Assembly: GCA_030141605.1 (NCBI GenBank)
Contig: JAQGDQ010000613.1
Coordinates: forward strand, 1 to 64,000
Length of the DNA stretch: 64,000 bases
Direction of reading: 5' to 3'
Origin: Tubiluchus corallicola
Lineage: Eukaryota; Priapulida; Priapulimorpha; Priapulimorphida; Tubiluchidae
The notes beneath the pieces were generated by a model that did no database searches, was not told where the DNA came from, and saw nothing but the letters and a program-made list of their open reading frames with translations. This document shows positions 43,707 through 56,845 of this stretch, in pieces; position 1 is the stretch's first letter; every line of letters begins with the position of its first letter. Made by a program: the position numbers and the translations under genes.

Positions 43707-43916
43707 TTATTCTGTTTCCCAACTAACAGCTTGCTGTATAGCAGTTGTTTGAGAAGCCATACGAGACTGCTGGATCGATACTAAATGGCTGCTTTTGTAG
43801 GGCTTCGTCTGTCTAGCATGGAGGCGTGCCATTGCTTTCACAAATGGTTCCTTTAGAGACTGTGTTCGCTTCAGACGTTCAGTTTGAAAACATTCACCTT
43901 CTCTGACAGTACTCAA
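43707..43916 (-). other. uncertain 69-codon frame, possibly a transposon remnant
   Basis: A Gln/Ser/Lys-rich frame with balanced composition but no domain I recognise and no splice context. Most likely chance or decayed mobile DNA. Confidence 0.15.
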
Positions 43917-44325
43917 ATTGCCTAGCTGACATTGTATAGGATTGCATGCGTCATTGTCTCACAAAGACTGTGTCGTGCACTTCTATTCATTTCTCACGTT
44001 ACATTTCCAAATTTTCTCTCATTTTACCTCCACATTATCTTACAAGTTCAATATGTTCTATTCTTCCTTCTCGTATCCCACATGTCCGGCTGACTGCGTT
44101 GATCAAATTGTCTCACATATTAAAACTCCAGATTGTCTCGTTCTATAATTCTAGTTTTTCTGTTACTTGCAGGCCCACCTCTCGATTGTCTCCCCACATT
44201 GTTTCACTGCCGCATCCAATGAGTCATCCATTGATTATTACGTCAATTGTGTTTTAAATTTTCTCACGTGTTATCTTCATTTTATATCACACGCTGTATT
44301 TATAGTTGCTCCACACTCGTCCCTG

Positions 44326-44327
<2 letters not shown>

Positions 44328-44393
<66 letters not shown>

Positions 44394-44500
44394 CTCGCTC
44401 TCGCTCTCTTTCAATATTTGTCTATCTGTCTGTCTATCTATCTACCTACCTATCTATCTACCTTACCCACCTACCTATCTATCTATCTATCTATCCACAC
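44328..44500. repeat. (CT)n then CTAT/CTAC tetranucleotide microsatellite
   Basis: Some 70 bp of CT repeat followed by CTAT/CTAC units. Open frames across it are repeat artefacts. Confidence 0.95.
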
Positions 44501-44796
44501 ATCCCTAATGTTTCTCTCTCTGTGGGTTGTCTCACTTTTACATTTGCATTGGAGATTTAACGTGTTCCATTCTCTTCCTTACATTGTCTCACATTGTATT
44601 GTGTCATCAAATTTTCTTTTACATCCTGGTTATCTTGCACGCTGTAAAGTGTCAGACCTTCATCTGCTTTGGTCAGTTTTTAAGTCTTTTTAAATTTGCT
44701 GTTTTAAAAGTAAAGAGTGAATGGAGCAAATCATTTCTCCTTCTCTACATCTAGACCCTGTCTTCGAACTTGTCACATGTTTCATTCTCTACTTTG

Positions 44797-45345
44797 CGTA
44801 ACAAAACCGACCATTTTCCAGTTTTAGTACGATTTTCCAAATTACAATGACCATTGCCCAGAGCTGAATAGTTTAATGTTGACATCGTGACTGTGCTTTT
44901 CCAGTTTTAAAACAAATTTGTAGTGCTACCAGCCTAATAGTTGTCTTGACAACTGCAGAAGCATTTAAAAATCCTCTGGCATTGCGTTGTCGTGACTTTA
45001 CGCCCATGGCAGTACATGCCTAATTCAAAAGAAAGCGAAACTTTTTCAAAAATTCCTGGCCGTAAACAGACCATGTGTGTAAACGCCATGTTTTAAGCAT
45101 ATTGCAAAAATAGTAAAATTTTAGATTTTCAAATACAAAGTGGTTTAGCGAAATCTATTGTTGCGTTTGGGATTTGAAAACGGGCAAAAACATCAAAGAT
45201 TTTACACTTTGCCATTATTACTTCACTCTGATGATTAATTACTTCACTAACCAATGTCTGAAATTAAGTTTGTTTTCGAGGCTTTACTTTACGAAAAATC
45301 TTAGTATATGAAAAATCATTCCGGCTTCCTTTAACACCAGTAGAG
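44797..45345. mobile_element. TTAA-family MITE, degraded copy 3
   Basis: The right end at 45,305-45,345 carries the inverted family terminus (CCGGCTTCCTTTAA, preceded by GAAAAATCATT). A plausible decayed left end (AACAAAACCGACC) lies near 44,797, giving the usual ~550-bp length. Confidence 0.4.
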
Positions 45346-46217
45346 CATCGGGATATATTGCACACCTCACAAATAGAAAAACTGTGTTCCACGGTTACAT
45401 GTTAAAGAATTTGTCCAAACTGCAAATCCAGAAACCGTACTGCGAACTGACGATATAAGATTTACGCATTTACAAATTCACACAAGTTTGTAATTTAAAT
45501 TGAGCAAAATCTAAAAAGTTATACTAATCTAGCTCCTTATTCATTTTTTTAATATTTTATTTGTTTCCTAGTTCAAAAATGGCATTTTTAATTGACCTAC
45601 ATGCTGGTTATAATTTCATACTAATTCATTCAAGAAATTCGGCTCATGATCTATCGACATGCCAACAACAATAGGCATAGTGAGCTCTACGTTTTGTGTA
45701 TTTTTGTCTTATTTTGCTGAAAGCCAAAGTAAACTTAGCGGCACTTGTGGTGTTTGATTTTCCAAAACTCTTCAGACTGCTCTTTACGCTCTTGAACTGT
45801 GCAATCGAGTGATTTTTCTTTGCTCTTCACAAAGCACTGTTTACCTACGTTCTCTTGTGAAACCATGGCAAGGGTCCCTACAAAAAACGACTGTATTCTG
45901 TAAACCCAAAAGTTCATTTTTTCTTGGATGGCATTTCATACTCAGCGTAGGTAATATTTTTTGTTACAAAGGGGAAAATTGATTGAGAGGCCAACTCAGA
46001 TCGACCTCTTAGCTATACGTGTATTGAAGAAAAGCTGTAGCGTATAGGAAGTACAGGCGTGTTGGTAGTTCCCTTATTCAAGTTATACATAATAATGTAA
46101 TTATCGTTTTTGTAGCCACTTAGGCCAGTGTTTGCAATGGAAGTCATTCAACCTGGGCAACGTGAAGTAAAATTTTCACTTGTTCTGCATGCTGTCTCTC
46201 CCTCTCCCCTCCCTTCT

Positions 46218-46221
46218 GTTT

Positions 46222-46315
<94 letters not shown>

Positions 46316-46360
46316 GTCTGCCTCTCTTCCTCCCTCCCCCCTCTCTTTCCCGTCTACCTG

Positions 46361-46407
<47 letters not shown>

Positions 46408-46446
46408 TCCTCTCCCCCTCCACCTCCCCCTCCCTCTCTCTCTCTA
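46218..46446. repeat. long interrupted (CT)n microsatellite
   Basis: Over 200 bp of CT-rich repeat with CCTC and CTGC interruptions. Confidence 0.95.
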
Positions 46447-46504
46447 TATACATCTATCTGTATATCAATTTACTATCTCTTATTTTTTATCTTTTTCCAT
46501 GAAG

Positions 46505-46705
46505 GTATCAGTAGCGATACAAGATGCACCCTGATATTTGAAATATGTAGTATCCATGAAAATAGCCTATCATAACCTAGAATGGATTTTTGTAACTTCT
46601 GTGTATTTAGTGTAGTTATTGTTTGTTCTGTATCCGATATGAAGATTGTACTCGCAATAAAGTGTTAAATCGATCAAAATATCTCTCACTCTCTCATTCT
46701 CTCAG
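46505..46705 (+). repeat. dispersed repeat flanked by (CT)n, copy 2
   Basis: Partner of 21,070-21,290, again with CT microsatellite on both sides and an AATAAA-type word before the downstream CT tail. Confidence 0.6.
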
Positions 46706-49249
46706 ACTAAAATTTTATCATACTGTTTACAACCGTTCACTTATTTACTGTATTTACTAACATCCTTGTGTAACTGTTTGCAATATCCAAGCAAATATTG
46801 GCTTGACACAGTATGACTTATGAAGTTACAGATTCACAGTCTATTTAACCACAGACGTGTATGTACAAATAATGCCAGGAATGCATTGAATCTAATTTAT
46901 CACGTCTTACAACATGTTGTGGTATCAACAGTATAACTTATTTTATTTCGATTGATTATACATCTCAATTCAGTGCTCGGTGGCATGTATGACTCAGGGC
47001 AATAATTATAATGCAGTAACATCACGTGATTCATTAACATATTTGCAGACAATCGCCTTAATTCATCTCACTCACACAATGTCGCCTTGTATTCACACAA
47101 ACATGATAGCAAAAGTGAAAAAAATATGTAATTATCCTTCTACATACAGTAAGTTTTATGACAAGTTTGCATCTGGAAATTAAACGCATTTGAGCCTTAG
47201 GCAACATACTAGTGATAGTGAATTTAATATGTAGTAGTGCCAATGTTAGCCAGTCTCGTTTCCTCAAAATGTCCCTTTACTGTTTGATCTAAATGGAAAA
47301 TTGTGGTTGGTTTTGGATCCTACGCAAGCTTAAGTTACACAATGCTAAAACAGTTAATTTTGTTGCAGTGAGTGAGTGAGAAAATATTTGTTAAAGTGAC
47401 ACGTTTACATCCATCATACATTACATTTACAATCAGTAGTTTAATAATTGCAGGATGCCTTTGGGTCCTTACAATTATAAAAAAAAATCTTCAGAACGTT
47501 TCGACTAGGGAGTTCTCCAGTTCTGAAATTCTTTTGAAATATATAATCAGTATCTACATAAGTTGTAAAAACCCTTTTATCAATGGAATAAAGTACAATT
47601 TGGAAGATGTTAAAGAATTTTATATAACATTATTATATTTGATATCAATGTAAACAAACTAAAGTGGCATTTACAATGTTTACTTCTTTGCAAATTTATT
47701 ACCTACACACTACATGTTATTTTGAAAGCCCATTTTGTTGTGATAGTTACTTATGGCTTTGACGTAAAATATTTCCTGTTTATGCACCTTTAACTGCAGT
47801 AACATTGCCCTAATCCTGCGAGTTTTGATCCTTCTCGAGCTACAATATTTTACATAAACAAAATAAATATCTTGCGATGAAATTGTTTTTATTTTTTTTT
47901 AAGTTTTAGCTAATTTTTAATCGTGCCCATATTTAGAATGTTTATGATTTGTTAAAATAATTACCGTTAATTGTTAAATCTAAAATGTTGACTGTATCTT
48001 CGTTGCCATACGATGATTTTTCATTTCCGGAAACGCCAAAATTGAATTTGAAGCTTTTACAACAGACTATTGATTTCGTTCTACTCCCTGTTCTTAAGGA
48101 TTTTATTCTGAATGAGAAGTTCATTGGATGCACGTCAGATGGCAGCAGGTCATAAGAGACTCGTGGAATTGCGCGCTTCTCAGTGAGTCTCAGTCGAGTT
48201 TCATGCGTAATATTCTAGCCTGCCTATTGATGGCGCCTCAGCTCAACTGTGTCCTAATTTTCTTCTAGTTTGCTTGTGCGATTTTTTTTAACTTAGACTA
48301 TAAACTACTTAGTAAAATAAGTTTGTACTTTAACAAGACCTATATTGATGCGTATTTTGCTGTTTTTTCACACATGGTTTTCCTTATTTAGGCGCATCTA
48401 AAGAAATCTAAGGTATTACAAATGTGAGCGTTCTAGTTTCTCTGTTGGCATTATGCTAGCCTGTCTAGATTTCGTAAAATATGTACCCTGACTTTGTTTT
48501 CTGACATTTTACACGATAATTAAAATTAGATTATTTAATCGTTTCTGTTTACTGCAAGGCGAGTAAATAAATAAATTAAAATAACGACAACGCAGTACTA
48601 AAGTGATTTATCACGCGTTTTCAAGATTTTTCTTTTGAAATTTTTACTCCTGCTGTGTCAGATAAAGACTATTTCACACTTCATAATGAAAGTAAGTATG
48701 TGACTCAAGGTTTGTTAAATAGAGCACATAAACTGCTATCATTACACTAACAGATCTTCCAAAAGCTGTTACAGTCCTAAAATAAACCACTTTTCTTATG
48801 TAGGACGCAGCAGACGTATTCCCACTGAGAACAATTTAGACTCAAAGCTACACGCAATCAGATTTTATTGCTGATCTGTGTTATTCGCTGTGGCCTTGGA
48901 AATCTCGTTACGGAGCTAGAACTACCACTTTTTATCCCATCTGTCATTTTTTGTCAGTAAATTGAATTTAAATTGTGTGTCTCATTGTTGCCAAAACTTA
49001 ATTTTTGCTATTATCAATTGTGGATGGGTAATTGCTTCTGGAAAAATTTTCTATATTATTTTTCCACTGATTGAGTTTATTAAAATCATTTTGTAAAAAA
49101 GTAAAATCGTTTTGGTTGAGAAAATTTATGAGAGGCGCTATGAGAAGTAACAAACGTAAATTTGTGGCTGTTCTTCATTGAGCGCAATTCTGTTATATAG
49201 ACTGCATGTGGGTCATCTGCAGGGTCATGTACGTCATACGTTTGTGTCG

Positions 49250-49562
49250 CGTTTGAGTCTGGGCATGCGTGTGGGTCATATTGGGTCTGTGCATGCGTGT
49301 GAGTCATATTGGGTCTGGGCATGCGTGTAGGTCATATTGGATCTGGGCATGCGCGTGGGTCATATTGGGTCTGGGCATGCATGTGGGTCATATTGGGTCT
49401 GTGCATGCGTGTGGGTCATATTGGGTCTGTGCATGCGTGTGGGTCATATTGGGCCTGGGCATGCGTGTGGGTCATATTGGGTCTGGGCATGCGTATGAAC
49501 CATATTGGGTCTGGGCATACTTTTGGGTCACGTTGGGTTTGGGCATGCTTTTGGGTCACGTT
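49250..49562 (+). repeat. 28-bp minisatellite, ~11 copies
   Basis: Tandem units of GGGTCTGGGCATGCGTGTGG followed by GTCATATT, 28 bp long, with the last units drifting (ACTTTTGG, CACGTT). Frames on both strands stay open only because of the repeat; three units make 84 bp, so each frame shows a 28-residue period. Confidence 0.95.
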
Positions 49563-50581
49563 TTGTGATCCCTTTTTTACCTTTAACTGGGAGCTAGTTT
49601 TAATTTTTATTTTGTGTAGTTTTTTTCACTTATTTCATGATCATTCTGCATTTTAGCTTCTATATCATTCGGCTATTATAACTACAATAATATCGTGAAT
49701 ATTACTTTAAAAATTGATGAAACAATAATCCTCAAAAGTGGTTTTCGCTAACTAGTGTACTGTTAAAAGAAGTTTTGTGGCGTTTTCCCTTTTAAGGTAC
49801 ATATGACTGGTTTTTCAGTATTTTGTTCATTAGTGTTTCAGTTTGTCTGTCTGCCTGTGCGTGTCCCTCACTAATCAGGGTAAATCGTCATTTCCAGCTA
49901 ATGTGCCATTGATTACTATTTCCGTTCCAATCGCAAAAAAAAGGTTCAAAAGCTTTTGCAAATTGATTTTGTGGAACAGGTTTACCAGGTTGCTCGCATT
50001 GTTCCGCCATTTTGGGTATAGACAGGTAATACTCGTATGAACTGGAATAATAATAAAAGTGCTGTAGCGTTTTTTTTGTGTTTCTATTTATCTCCCATTA
50101 TTCACCTGCCCCGCACCGCACCGCCATTGTTTTTTTGTGTATGTGTGAAAAATCCTGTCGCTTTCCTGTTTGACAGGTAACCTCTTTTTGTAGAACGATG
50201 ATCCTGTGGATTTTCCTGGATTGATTATTGAGCATTGATTGATTTATTGTTTTGTTCAACATAATTAGGTCCAAGCATTTCGTAATTAATTACATATGTG
50301 CATAATCTATTATGTTATGTAGAATAACTAGAGAACTCGGAATTGGAGTAACTAAAGTCTGATTTCTGTCCTAATTTCACCTGTTGCTTAACCCGGTTTG
50401 TCTTGAGGATCCCGTTGCGATTTAACCCAAGTACGCTACATATTTCGTAACAGTGCAACTGTGGGTAAAGTGTGTAGTCTTAGTCAAAATCAAGTATGCA
50501 CCTGTGCTAGGATAAGAAATTCATTGGGACTCTGAAGCTTGCTTGTCTGATAGTTGTACAATGCATACAACGCGTTGATAT

Positions 50582-51175
50582 TTAAAGCAAAACCGGACCC
50601 AATGTTAAACTGTAGGTCAAAACAACCTATTCTTTAAAATATTGAAAAAGAAACATACTATTTTTTTAAAAATGCTTTACGTGAAAGAATTATTACCGCA
50701 CAAACGCAATTGCGCGTTCGCGCTACTAATTCTTCGCTGTTACATTTCGCCATTCGGTAGTTAGATGGATACTAGCGTCTGCCTTTCAGAAGGCGTTGCA
50801 TAGAAAACAGATGCTTCTCAGTTCAGATGTGTTAGTTTGTGATGGACTACACACGTTACACAGCTCATGCGTGAGTACAGCGATAAATATGAATTTTTAT
50901 TTTAAAACTTGCCTAGTTTAAGTACAACACCCTGAAAATCTTACACTAGCACTGTACCTCAATTTTCGCCTTCACAAACACGTGCAACACGCTCGTGGAA
51001 TATTTTTACTGTTGAAATTATGTTCGTTTGTGATGCCATCACTAGCCGGGCTCGCCCGCCGTTAATTAAGATTTTCATCTAAAACGCTTTTGTAATGTTA
51101 TTGGTGTTAAAATTTATACTTTTACCGTACTTGAAAATGGGGTAGTATGTGAAAAATCATCCTGTTTTTCTTTAA
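50582..51175 (+). mobile_element. TTAA-flanked MITE (piggyBac-like), copy 4
   Basis: Starts TTAA-AGCAAAACCGGACC at 50,582 and ends with the related inverted terminus at TTAA 51,172-51,175. The inside aligns with copy 2. It has no coding capacity. Confidence 0.72.
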
Positions 51176-51808
51176 AGAAAAACGTGACGATTTTCAGACC
51201 AATGCACCATTTTAAATATTAGTCTGAAATATCCATTACACCATACATAGTAATTTTCAAATTCTACGTATATGGTTGTACGTTCAGATTGACAGGAACC
51301 TTTCGTAAATGTTTCTCACTTGTTTACCAGTTTACGAAAGCAAAAATTGGAACTCAATGCCCTGGTATAAAGCACAAAAGCTCGGCAAAGTTCAAAATTC
51401 CAAGTTTATCCGCGGGCTAGCGTATCTTCACGAGTCTTCTGGTATTATAAGTTGGCTTGTTCTGCTGATTGGGTAATGGCTGAGTGCCTATTTTGCGCAA
51501 GCATTTTCATTAAGAAGCTAACGTTGTTGCCCATCTACGTTCGTATGTCTATAGCTAAATGTGTGTAACAATGAGAAACTGTGAGAGGGGTGACACAGCT
51601 GGTGTAACAGCAGTAAGAGCTCTTCAATGTAATTCTTTTTCGATATTTTATTCCTAGTTCTTATATTATTTTGAGCTAAAATTGAGTACATTTTTTCGTA
51701 AAGTACATCTGATGGGAATATGGTGATCTTTGCCCTGGTGAGATCATACTTGGTAGTTCAAGTCTCCAGAGCCATTATCCACTTAGCTGCAGTCTGGCAA
51801 GCAACATA

Positions 51809-52363
51809 CAGGTTGGTTCATAACCCTTTGCTGGGTGTGGTGGCGTACAAAACACGAAATAGTACAGATCAGATAGTTACTTCAAAGTATTGCCTAAACA
51901 GTAGCGAATTTATCATGCCATGAAAATTTCGTGTGACAGCCTTGTACGTCTAGCACAGCTTGGAATCTTGAGAGGTATGATAGGAGCAGTGAAATACTCC
52001 ACATCCTCCAACAAGTCTTGCAGATGTCTCACAAGTTTTGTCTGTTGAATACCGACCTTGTTTTTCATCATCTTAGCGCCCACTCTGTCCTTTGGGATAG
52101 CTCCAATGTGTTTGCCGGGATTGAGAACCCGTGAATTTCCAGGCTATTCAGTTCAATGAAAAAATTAATCCCAGAGTTTTCAGGTCGCTGCTTCGATCAT
52201 CTCTCAAATTTGCAGGCTGTCCGAGATGCAGTGCTTTCATACTAAACTTTGAGGGCATCATAGATTCTCTATTGTTTCAGCAATCCTTTGTAATGTAATT
52301 AGTTATTCTATACTGTTACTCGTTGATTTTGTACTCCCTAGCAAAATGTTATGTACCACCCTG
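51809..52363 (-). mobile_element. Tc1/mariner-derived non-autonomous element, copy B
   Basis: Bounded by TA at 51,807-51,808 and 52,364-52,365. The inverted ends are CAGGTTGGTTCATAAC and its near complement (CAGGGTGGTACATAAC when read inward from the right). The minus strand encodes decayed N-P-x-x-H-I-G-A-I-P-K-D-R-V and I-I-P-L-K-I-P-S-C from a Tc1-type transposase C-terminus, matching copy A. Confidence 0.78.
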
Positions 52364-52379
52364 TACAGGCATAGATCGG

Positions 52380-52380
<1 letters not shown>

Positions 52381-52424
<44 letters not shown>
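52381..52424. repeat. (TTA)n microsatellite
   Basis: About 44 bp of uninterrupted ATT repeat. Confidence 0.97.
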
Positions 52425-52426
<2 letters not shown>

Positions 52427-52429
52427 ACA

Positions 52430-52985
52430 AAGGTAAGAGGGTTATAAAAGGATTAGTATGCTACATGTAGTAGTTTCTTACATGATATTATACATGTCAT
52501 AATGCATATATAGAACAACAAGCCTTTTGGCGTAAACCTAAGGAAAAGAAAACGCCCCCGACGGAGTGTAAAGGACTCGGTTATACAAGGAAGACGGACC
52601 GCTAGCCCCGTAGTCCGTTGCTCGTACGTTAGAGTAGCCGTCATAGAGTCGCACATAACCTAAATTACTTCTCCTCATATTATACGCTAGAAACAATATT
52701 TATCTTACAACCGTGTGTTTAATAATCTAGACAAGCAGGTAAAGGTTACGGCTTATCTCACTCATTCAGATAAGACCCAGACCTTAACAACCACCAAGTT
52801 ATGTTTAGCTCCCTGCTTCTGATGAAAAGCAAACTTTGGACAGTTATGTTTTGACTGCTGCTTTTGTGAGAATATTTGCCTAATTTCGTGTGGAATTTTA
52901 CGTTTTGTTAACCCCTTGTAATTGTTAAGAAAAGAAAACAATTGCGTAGTCTTCATGTGGTTGGTGGTAGTATAAGCCTTTTGGT
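52430..52985. other. intronic stretch, a GC-richer patch of unknown origin at 52,530-52,650
   Basis: The patch stands out from the AT-rich intron and follows the ATT microsatellite, so it could be a short retroelement. No polymerase III boxes were found. Confidence 0.25.
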
Positions 52986-53492
52986 AGTTACGTAGCTGTT
53001 GACTTTCGCACGAAGTAAAACAACTTACTCCTAATGGCCAGTCACTACGGAAAACAGTGGTTACGTTGCTGTTGACTCTCTCACAAAGTGAAACAACTTA
53101 CTCGTAATGGTCAGTCGCTGAGGAAGACAGTGCTTATGTAGCTGTTGACTCTCTCACGAAGGAAACAACTTACTCGTTATGGTTAGTCACTAGGAAAAAC
53201 AGTAGTTGCGTAGCTTTTGACTCTCTCACAAAGTGAAACAACTTACTCGTAATGGTCAGTCACTAAGGAAGACAGTGGTTACGTAGCTGTTGACTCTCTC
53301 ACAAAGTGAAACAACTTACTCGTAATGGTCAGTCGCTGAGGAAGACAGTGCTTATGTAGCTGTTGACTCTCGCACGAAGGAAACAACTTACTCGTTATGG
53401 TCAGTCACTAGGAAAGACAGTAGTTACGTAATTGTTGACTCTCTCACAAAGGAAACAACTTACGCTAAATTGTCAGCCACTACGGAAGACAG
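52986..53492 (+). repeat. 73-bp minisatellite, 7 copies, with a three-unit higher-order pattern
   Basis: Units of 72-73 bp share TGTTGACTCTCTCAC and AAACAACTTACTCGT. Units 2 and 5 share GCTGAGGAAGACAGTG, units 3 and 6 share ACGAAGGAAAC and CGTTATGG, and units 1 and 4 are alike at the GTCACTA block, so a trimer of ~218 bp was itself duplicated. Confidence 0.9.
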
Positions 53493-55489
53493 AATGTCAT
53501 ATCAACATTTCATAACTTGACTAAGACGGAAATTGCAATGACGATGGTTTTAGCACCACTTCCTGTGTTTCTGGATAAGATCTCGGTGCTTCGTTTCACT
53601 CACCAGGTACGACTGGTGTAGAATTTGCTTTTTTTTGTGCGCGTGATTGTTTGTTTGTTCCTCTCATTGGCGTTTGTTTGAAGTTAAATAAACATTGTTT
53701 TGGTTGAATCTGTGGAAGATTCACATGTGAAAGCGTAATAACTTCCTAGACAATTTGCTGCATGAAGGAAGGTCGTACTGACGCGGCATTTTGGTTGCAT
53801 TGTGAAATTAGCTTTGCATTGTGCGGTGTACAGGTGTTCCTGAGGTGTTACTGGTAGCAGAAAACGGAGTTTAGCTGATCGTATAGCAGATATGGAAGTG
53901 ATGTACTGATAAGTTAAAATATGTTTAGTGAAAGTGCCAAGGTCACACTAAGCGTCTATTCATAACAGAGCTTATCATTGGATACAATCGCGTAAGTTCT
54001 TTAATCAGGTTTTATAACAATAAAGAACTGTTGGAAATCACTTTACATCTTGAATATAGAGATCCTTCGTCTAGGTCTGAAGAGAAAATAATTCTTCTTC
54101 CGGCAGTCGCAAAGACATACTAGCAAGATAGTTACAATTGGTGATTGTAGCGCAGAAGACGGAAGTCGTAAAAAACTGAATAATGGAGACAATAGCAGGA
54201 GTGGTGAAGAGCAGTGTCTTGCCTAAATTACTGTAATTACCGCATGTCTTCTTATTAGAAGCTCGTTTAAATATTGTTGTACTTGAACTAGTTTCTGTGT
54301 CTACAACCTGAGAGTGAAATACAATACATATCCTTATTGTACTTTCTTATGCTGCTTTTCAGTGATTTTGTCTACAAATTTTACTTGCAAAAATTAATTG
54401 TTTCTGGTGCGGTTATCAAACTTTCATAGGGTTAACGTAAAAGGCGAACCCCATTATAATCTTGATTAATCGACACAGTAATGGTACTTTGTTAAATTTT
54501 ATTGCATGCCAAGTTAATTCAGGCTTTCATTAATCAATATTTGGGTAATGTCTCTCCTGAAATTCACAATTTAGGGCAGGCTGTGGTATGACGTTTTCGA
54601 CTTTCTAGCGAAGCTGAATAAGATTCGAACTTTCGAAACCCTTATTCACGCTTAGGAAACCAAATTGGTCAAGCCTCGAGTTATTTGTAAATTCCTCTAG
54701 TGAGTGAAGGAGTATGGGCAAAGAATTGTGAGCTTTTAATTTCCTTATTGTTATGGTTGTTATGCTTAAAGGAAAAGCCAAGCCTTCTGGGAAGTTAGGC
54801 TTATTTTAGTTTTTGCAAAAAATGTTTGAAGGATTTAGTGATAAAACTGCAGTAAGCGCCTCGTGTAACTGGCAAAATCACTAAATCGTGATCACTTCTT
54901 GCTTGGGCGCTCCCATATTCGATGCCCGTTCTTCTTCCAATGACGTCATTCGTCTTGAAGTTAATAGCACTCCTGTTAATCTCCTGCAAAAGTATAATAA
55001 GTTTTTGCGAAAAAACTTAGCTAATTTTTTAATATTTTTGCGCGAATGTTAGGTAAGCTGCAGAAATTTCACTTGGTTTAAGCAGCGTGCGCTTACGAAA
55101 AGCTACGATGCGCTTACGAAAAGTCACGAAGTTTCCCAGTTACGTCATAATTTTGAAGTGAATGGCGACAACCACCGCGCTTGATAATTTCTATTTAGAG
55201 GCAGTCTATTTTAAATTTATGCTTTATAGACAGTTCTTTGCAAATTTCTTTTTTATATATTTCTAAATATAAGTGATAACAGTAAAATAAACCCAACATA
55301 CTGGGTGTTTTGTTCTAAACTTTATGGCTCGGTTTTTTATCACAAATTTGCATGACTCTGTTAATTGGTCATTTTCCTCCGGCTTTTATACAAAAATGTA
55401 ATCACTAAATTAATTCCCTTTTTGTTCACGTGATCTCTGTTTAGAGCTGGTAGAATTTTTTTCACATGCCTCTTCAGAGCATTGTGTAT

Positions 55490-55915
55490 TCCTACGGTCA
55501 GGGAAAATCCTTGAAAATACAGGCTACCCTGGAAAGGCATGGAAAAGTCTGGGAACATGATGAAAATGAGTCGAAAAGTCAGGAAAATTGGAAAGGGTTG
55601 GAAAAATAATCACCGTGAACCGATATTTTTCAGCGATTCGTGTTCGAATAAAATTTTGCTGTGGCAGGCTCCCAGTTTCGATTTCTGTTCCAAAAATGAT
55701 GATCGGATTAAGAAAGTTTATTTAATGTTATTAGTGTAATTTCGTTACCGCTACTGCAAATGTGCCGCCGCATTATATATCAGTCCATACTCAAATGTCC
55801 ATACACAAAAATGTTTGAATGTGTATACTGGTAATGCAATTTCTGCTTATATTGGTCATGGAAAATCAATATTTGGTCAGGGAAAAGTCAGGAAAATTTA
55901 TTCTAAAATTCTGTG
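55490..55915. repeat. degraded dispersed repeat of the GGTCAGGGAAAA type
   Basis: The words GGTCAGGGAAAA, AGTCAGGAAAATT and GGTCATGGAAAAT recur at 55,496-55,600 and 55,855-55,905. This is a style of interspersed repeat seen in many animal genomes. Boundaries are unclear. Confidence 0.4.
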
Positions 55916-56449
55916 AAAACCCTGGTGGAAACTTGTAATTTAGATTTTTAATTATCTGACATAGGAATGGGTTAGCCAGCGGCCAATACTTCTGAAATAA
56001 GTAATTTGATGTAATCTGATCAATAAACTTCTTTATACGGCCAGTCAATAGAGCCTAATAAAAGAACCTAAGTATAATAACTCTTTTCTCCTCTACCACT
56101 TAGAAAGAGCCTCTACCCTGTACAAGTCAGCATTGGCGTGTATCCGCTAATTTCATGGGTTAGTTTTTCGCTTGGTGTTTCTATGGGAATTCAGTGTGTG
56201 AACGAGTCGTTGGCCTGAGCGTTTCGCGCGTGCTCTGTTCACGAAACTGAAATTACTGGGTTTTGACGGACGGTATTTAACCTACAGGTTAAACGTACTG
56301 GGCTCGCCAGACGTCTGTGTGTCAACTGCTGAGTGTGTTACTTAATCTGTGACTGACAGTATCTTCTCTATGAACTTGATATTTTAACAGTGTCATTGTG
56401 CAACTATTGTTTTTACTGCTTGGCTGTACGTGCCTTTATAGCGTTTTTG

Positions 56450-56845
56450 GCAATTGTTAGTTTACGTCATTGACTCATTGTTTATCTGTTATTTCTACCG
56501 TTTGGATGTGCCTGAAAAAGGCCCTTCGTATCGTTTTGGCTGTGGTTAGTTTACGTCATTGTTCTGTTGCTGTTTTTAATGTTTACCTTGATATCAGTTT
56601 TAGCAGTGGCTAGTTTACATCATTGTTCTCCTGCAGTTTTTGCTGTCTGCCTTGATATCGGTTTTTAGCAGTGGTTAGTTTACATCATTGTTCTTCTGCT
56701 GTTTTTACTGTCTGCCTTGATATCGGTTTTTAGCAGTGGTTAGTTTACATCGTTCTTTACCTGCCACTTTCATTGTTTCGGTGTGTTTGTTTTAAGCAGT
56801 GGCTAGAATACGTCATTGTTCATCTATTGTTTTTACCTTTAATGC
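56450..56845 (+). repeat. ~66-bp minisatellite, ~6 copies
   Basis: Units built around TTAGTTTACATCATTGTTC, CTGCTGTTTTTACTGTCTGC and TTGATATCGGTTTTTAGCAG. The outer copies are diverged and the middle two are nearly identical. Confidence 0.85.

Noticed and set aside
44167-44693. Ser/Leu-rich open frames across the CT microsatellite
   Set aside because: Pure consequence of CT and CTAT repeats; no unique protein sequence.
46128-46575. Overlapping Ser/Leu and Arg/Glu frames on both strands
   Set aside because: Microsatellite artefacts.
49086-49656. Trp/Gly/His-rich repetitive frames
   Set aside because: Translations of a 28-bp minisatellite in several frames; no start context or splice signals.
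49250-53492. CRISPR-like arrays from the tandem repeats
   Set aside because: Units are directly adjacent with no unique spacers and the DNA is eukaryotic.
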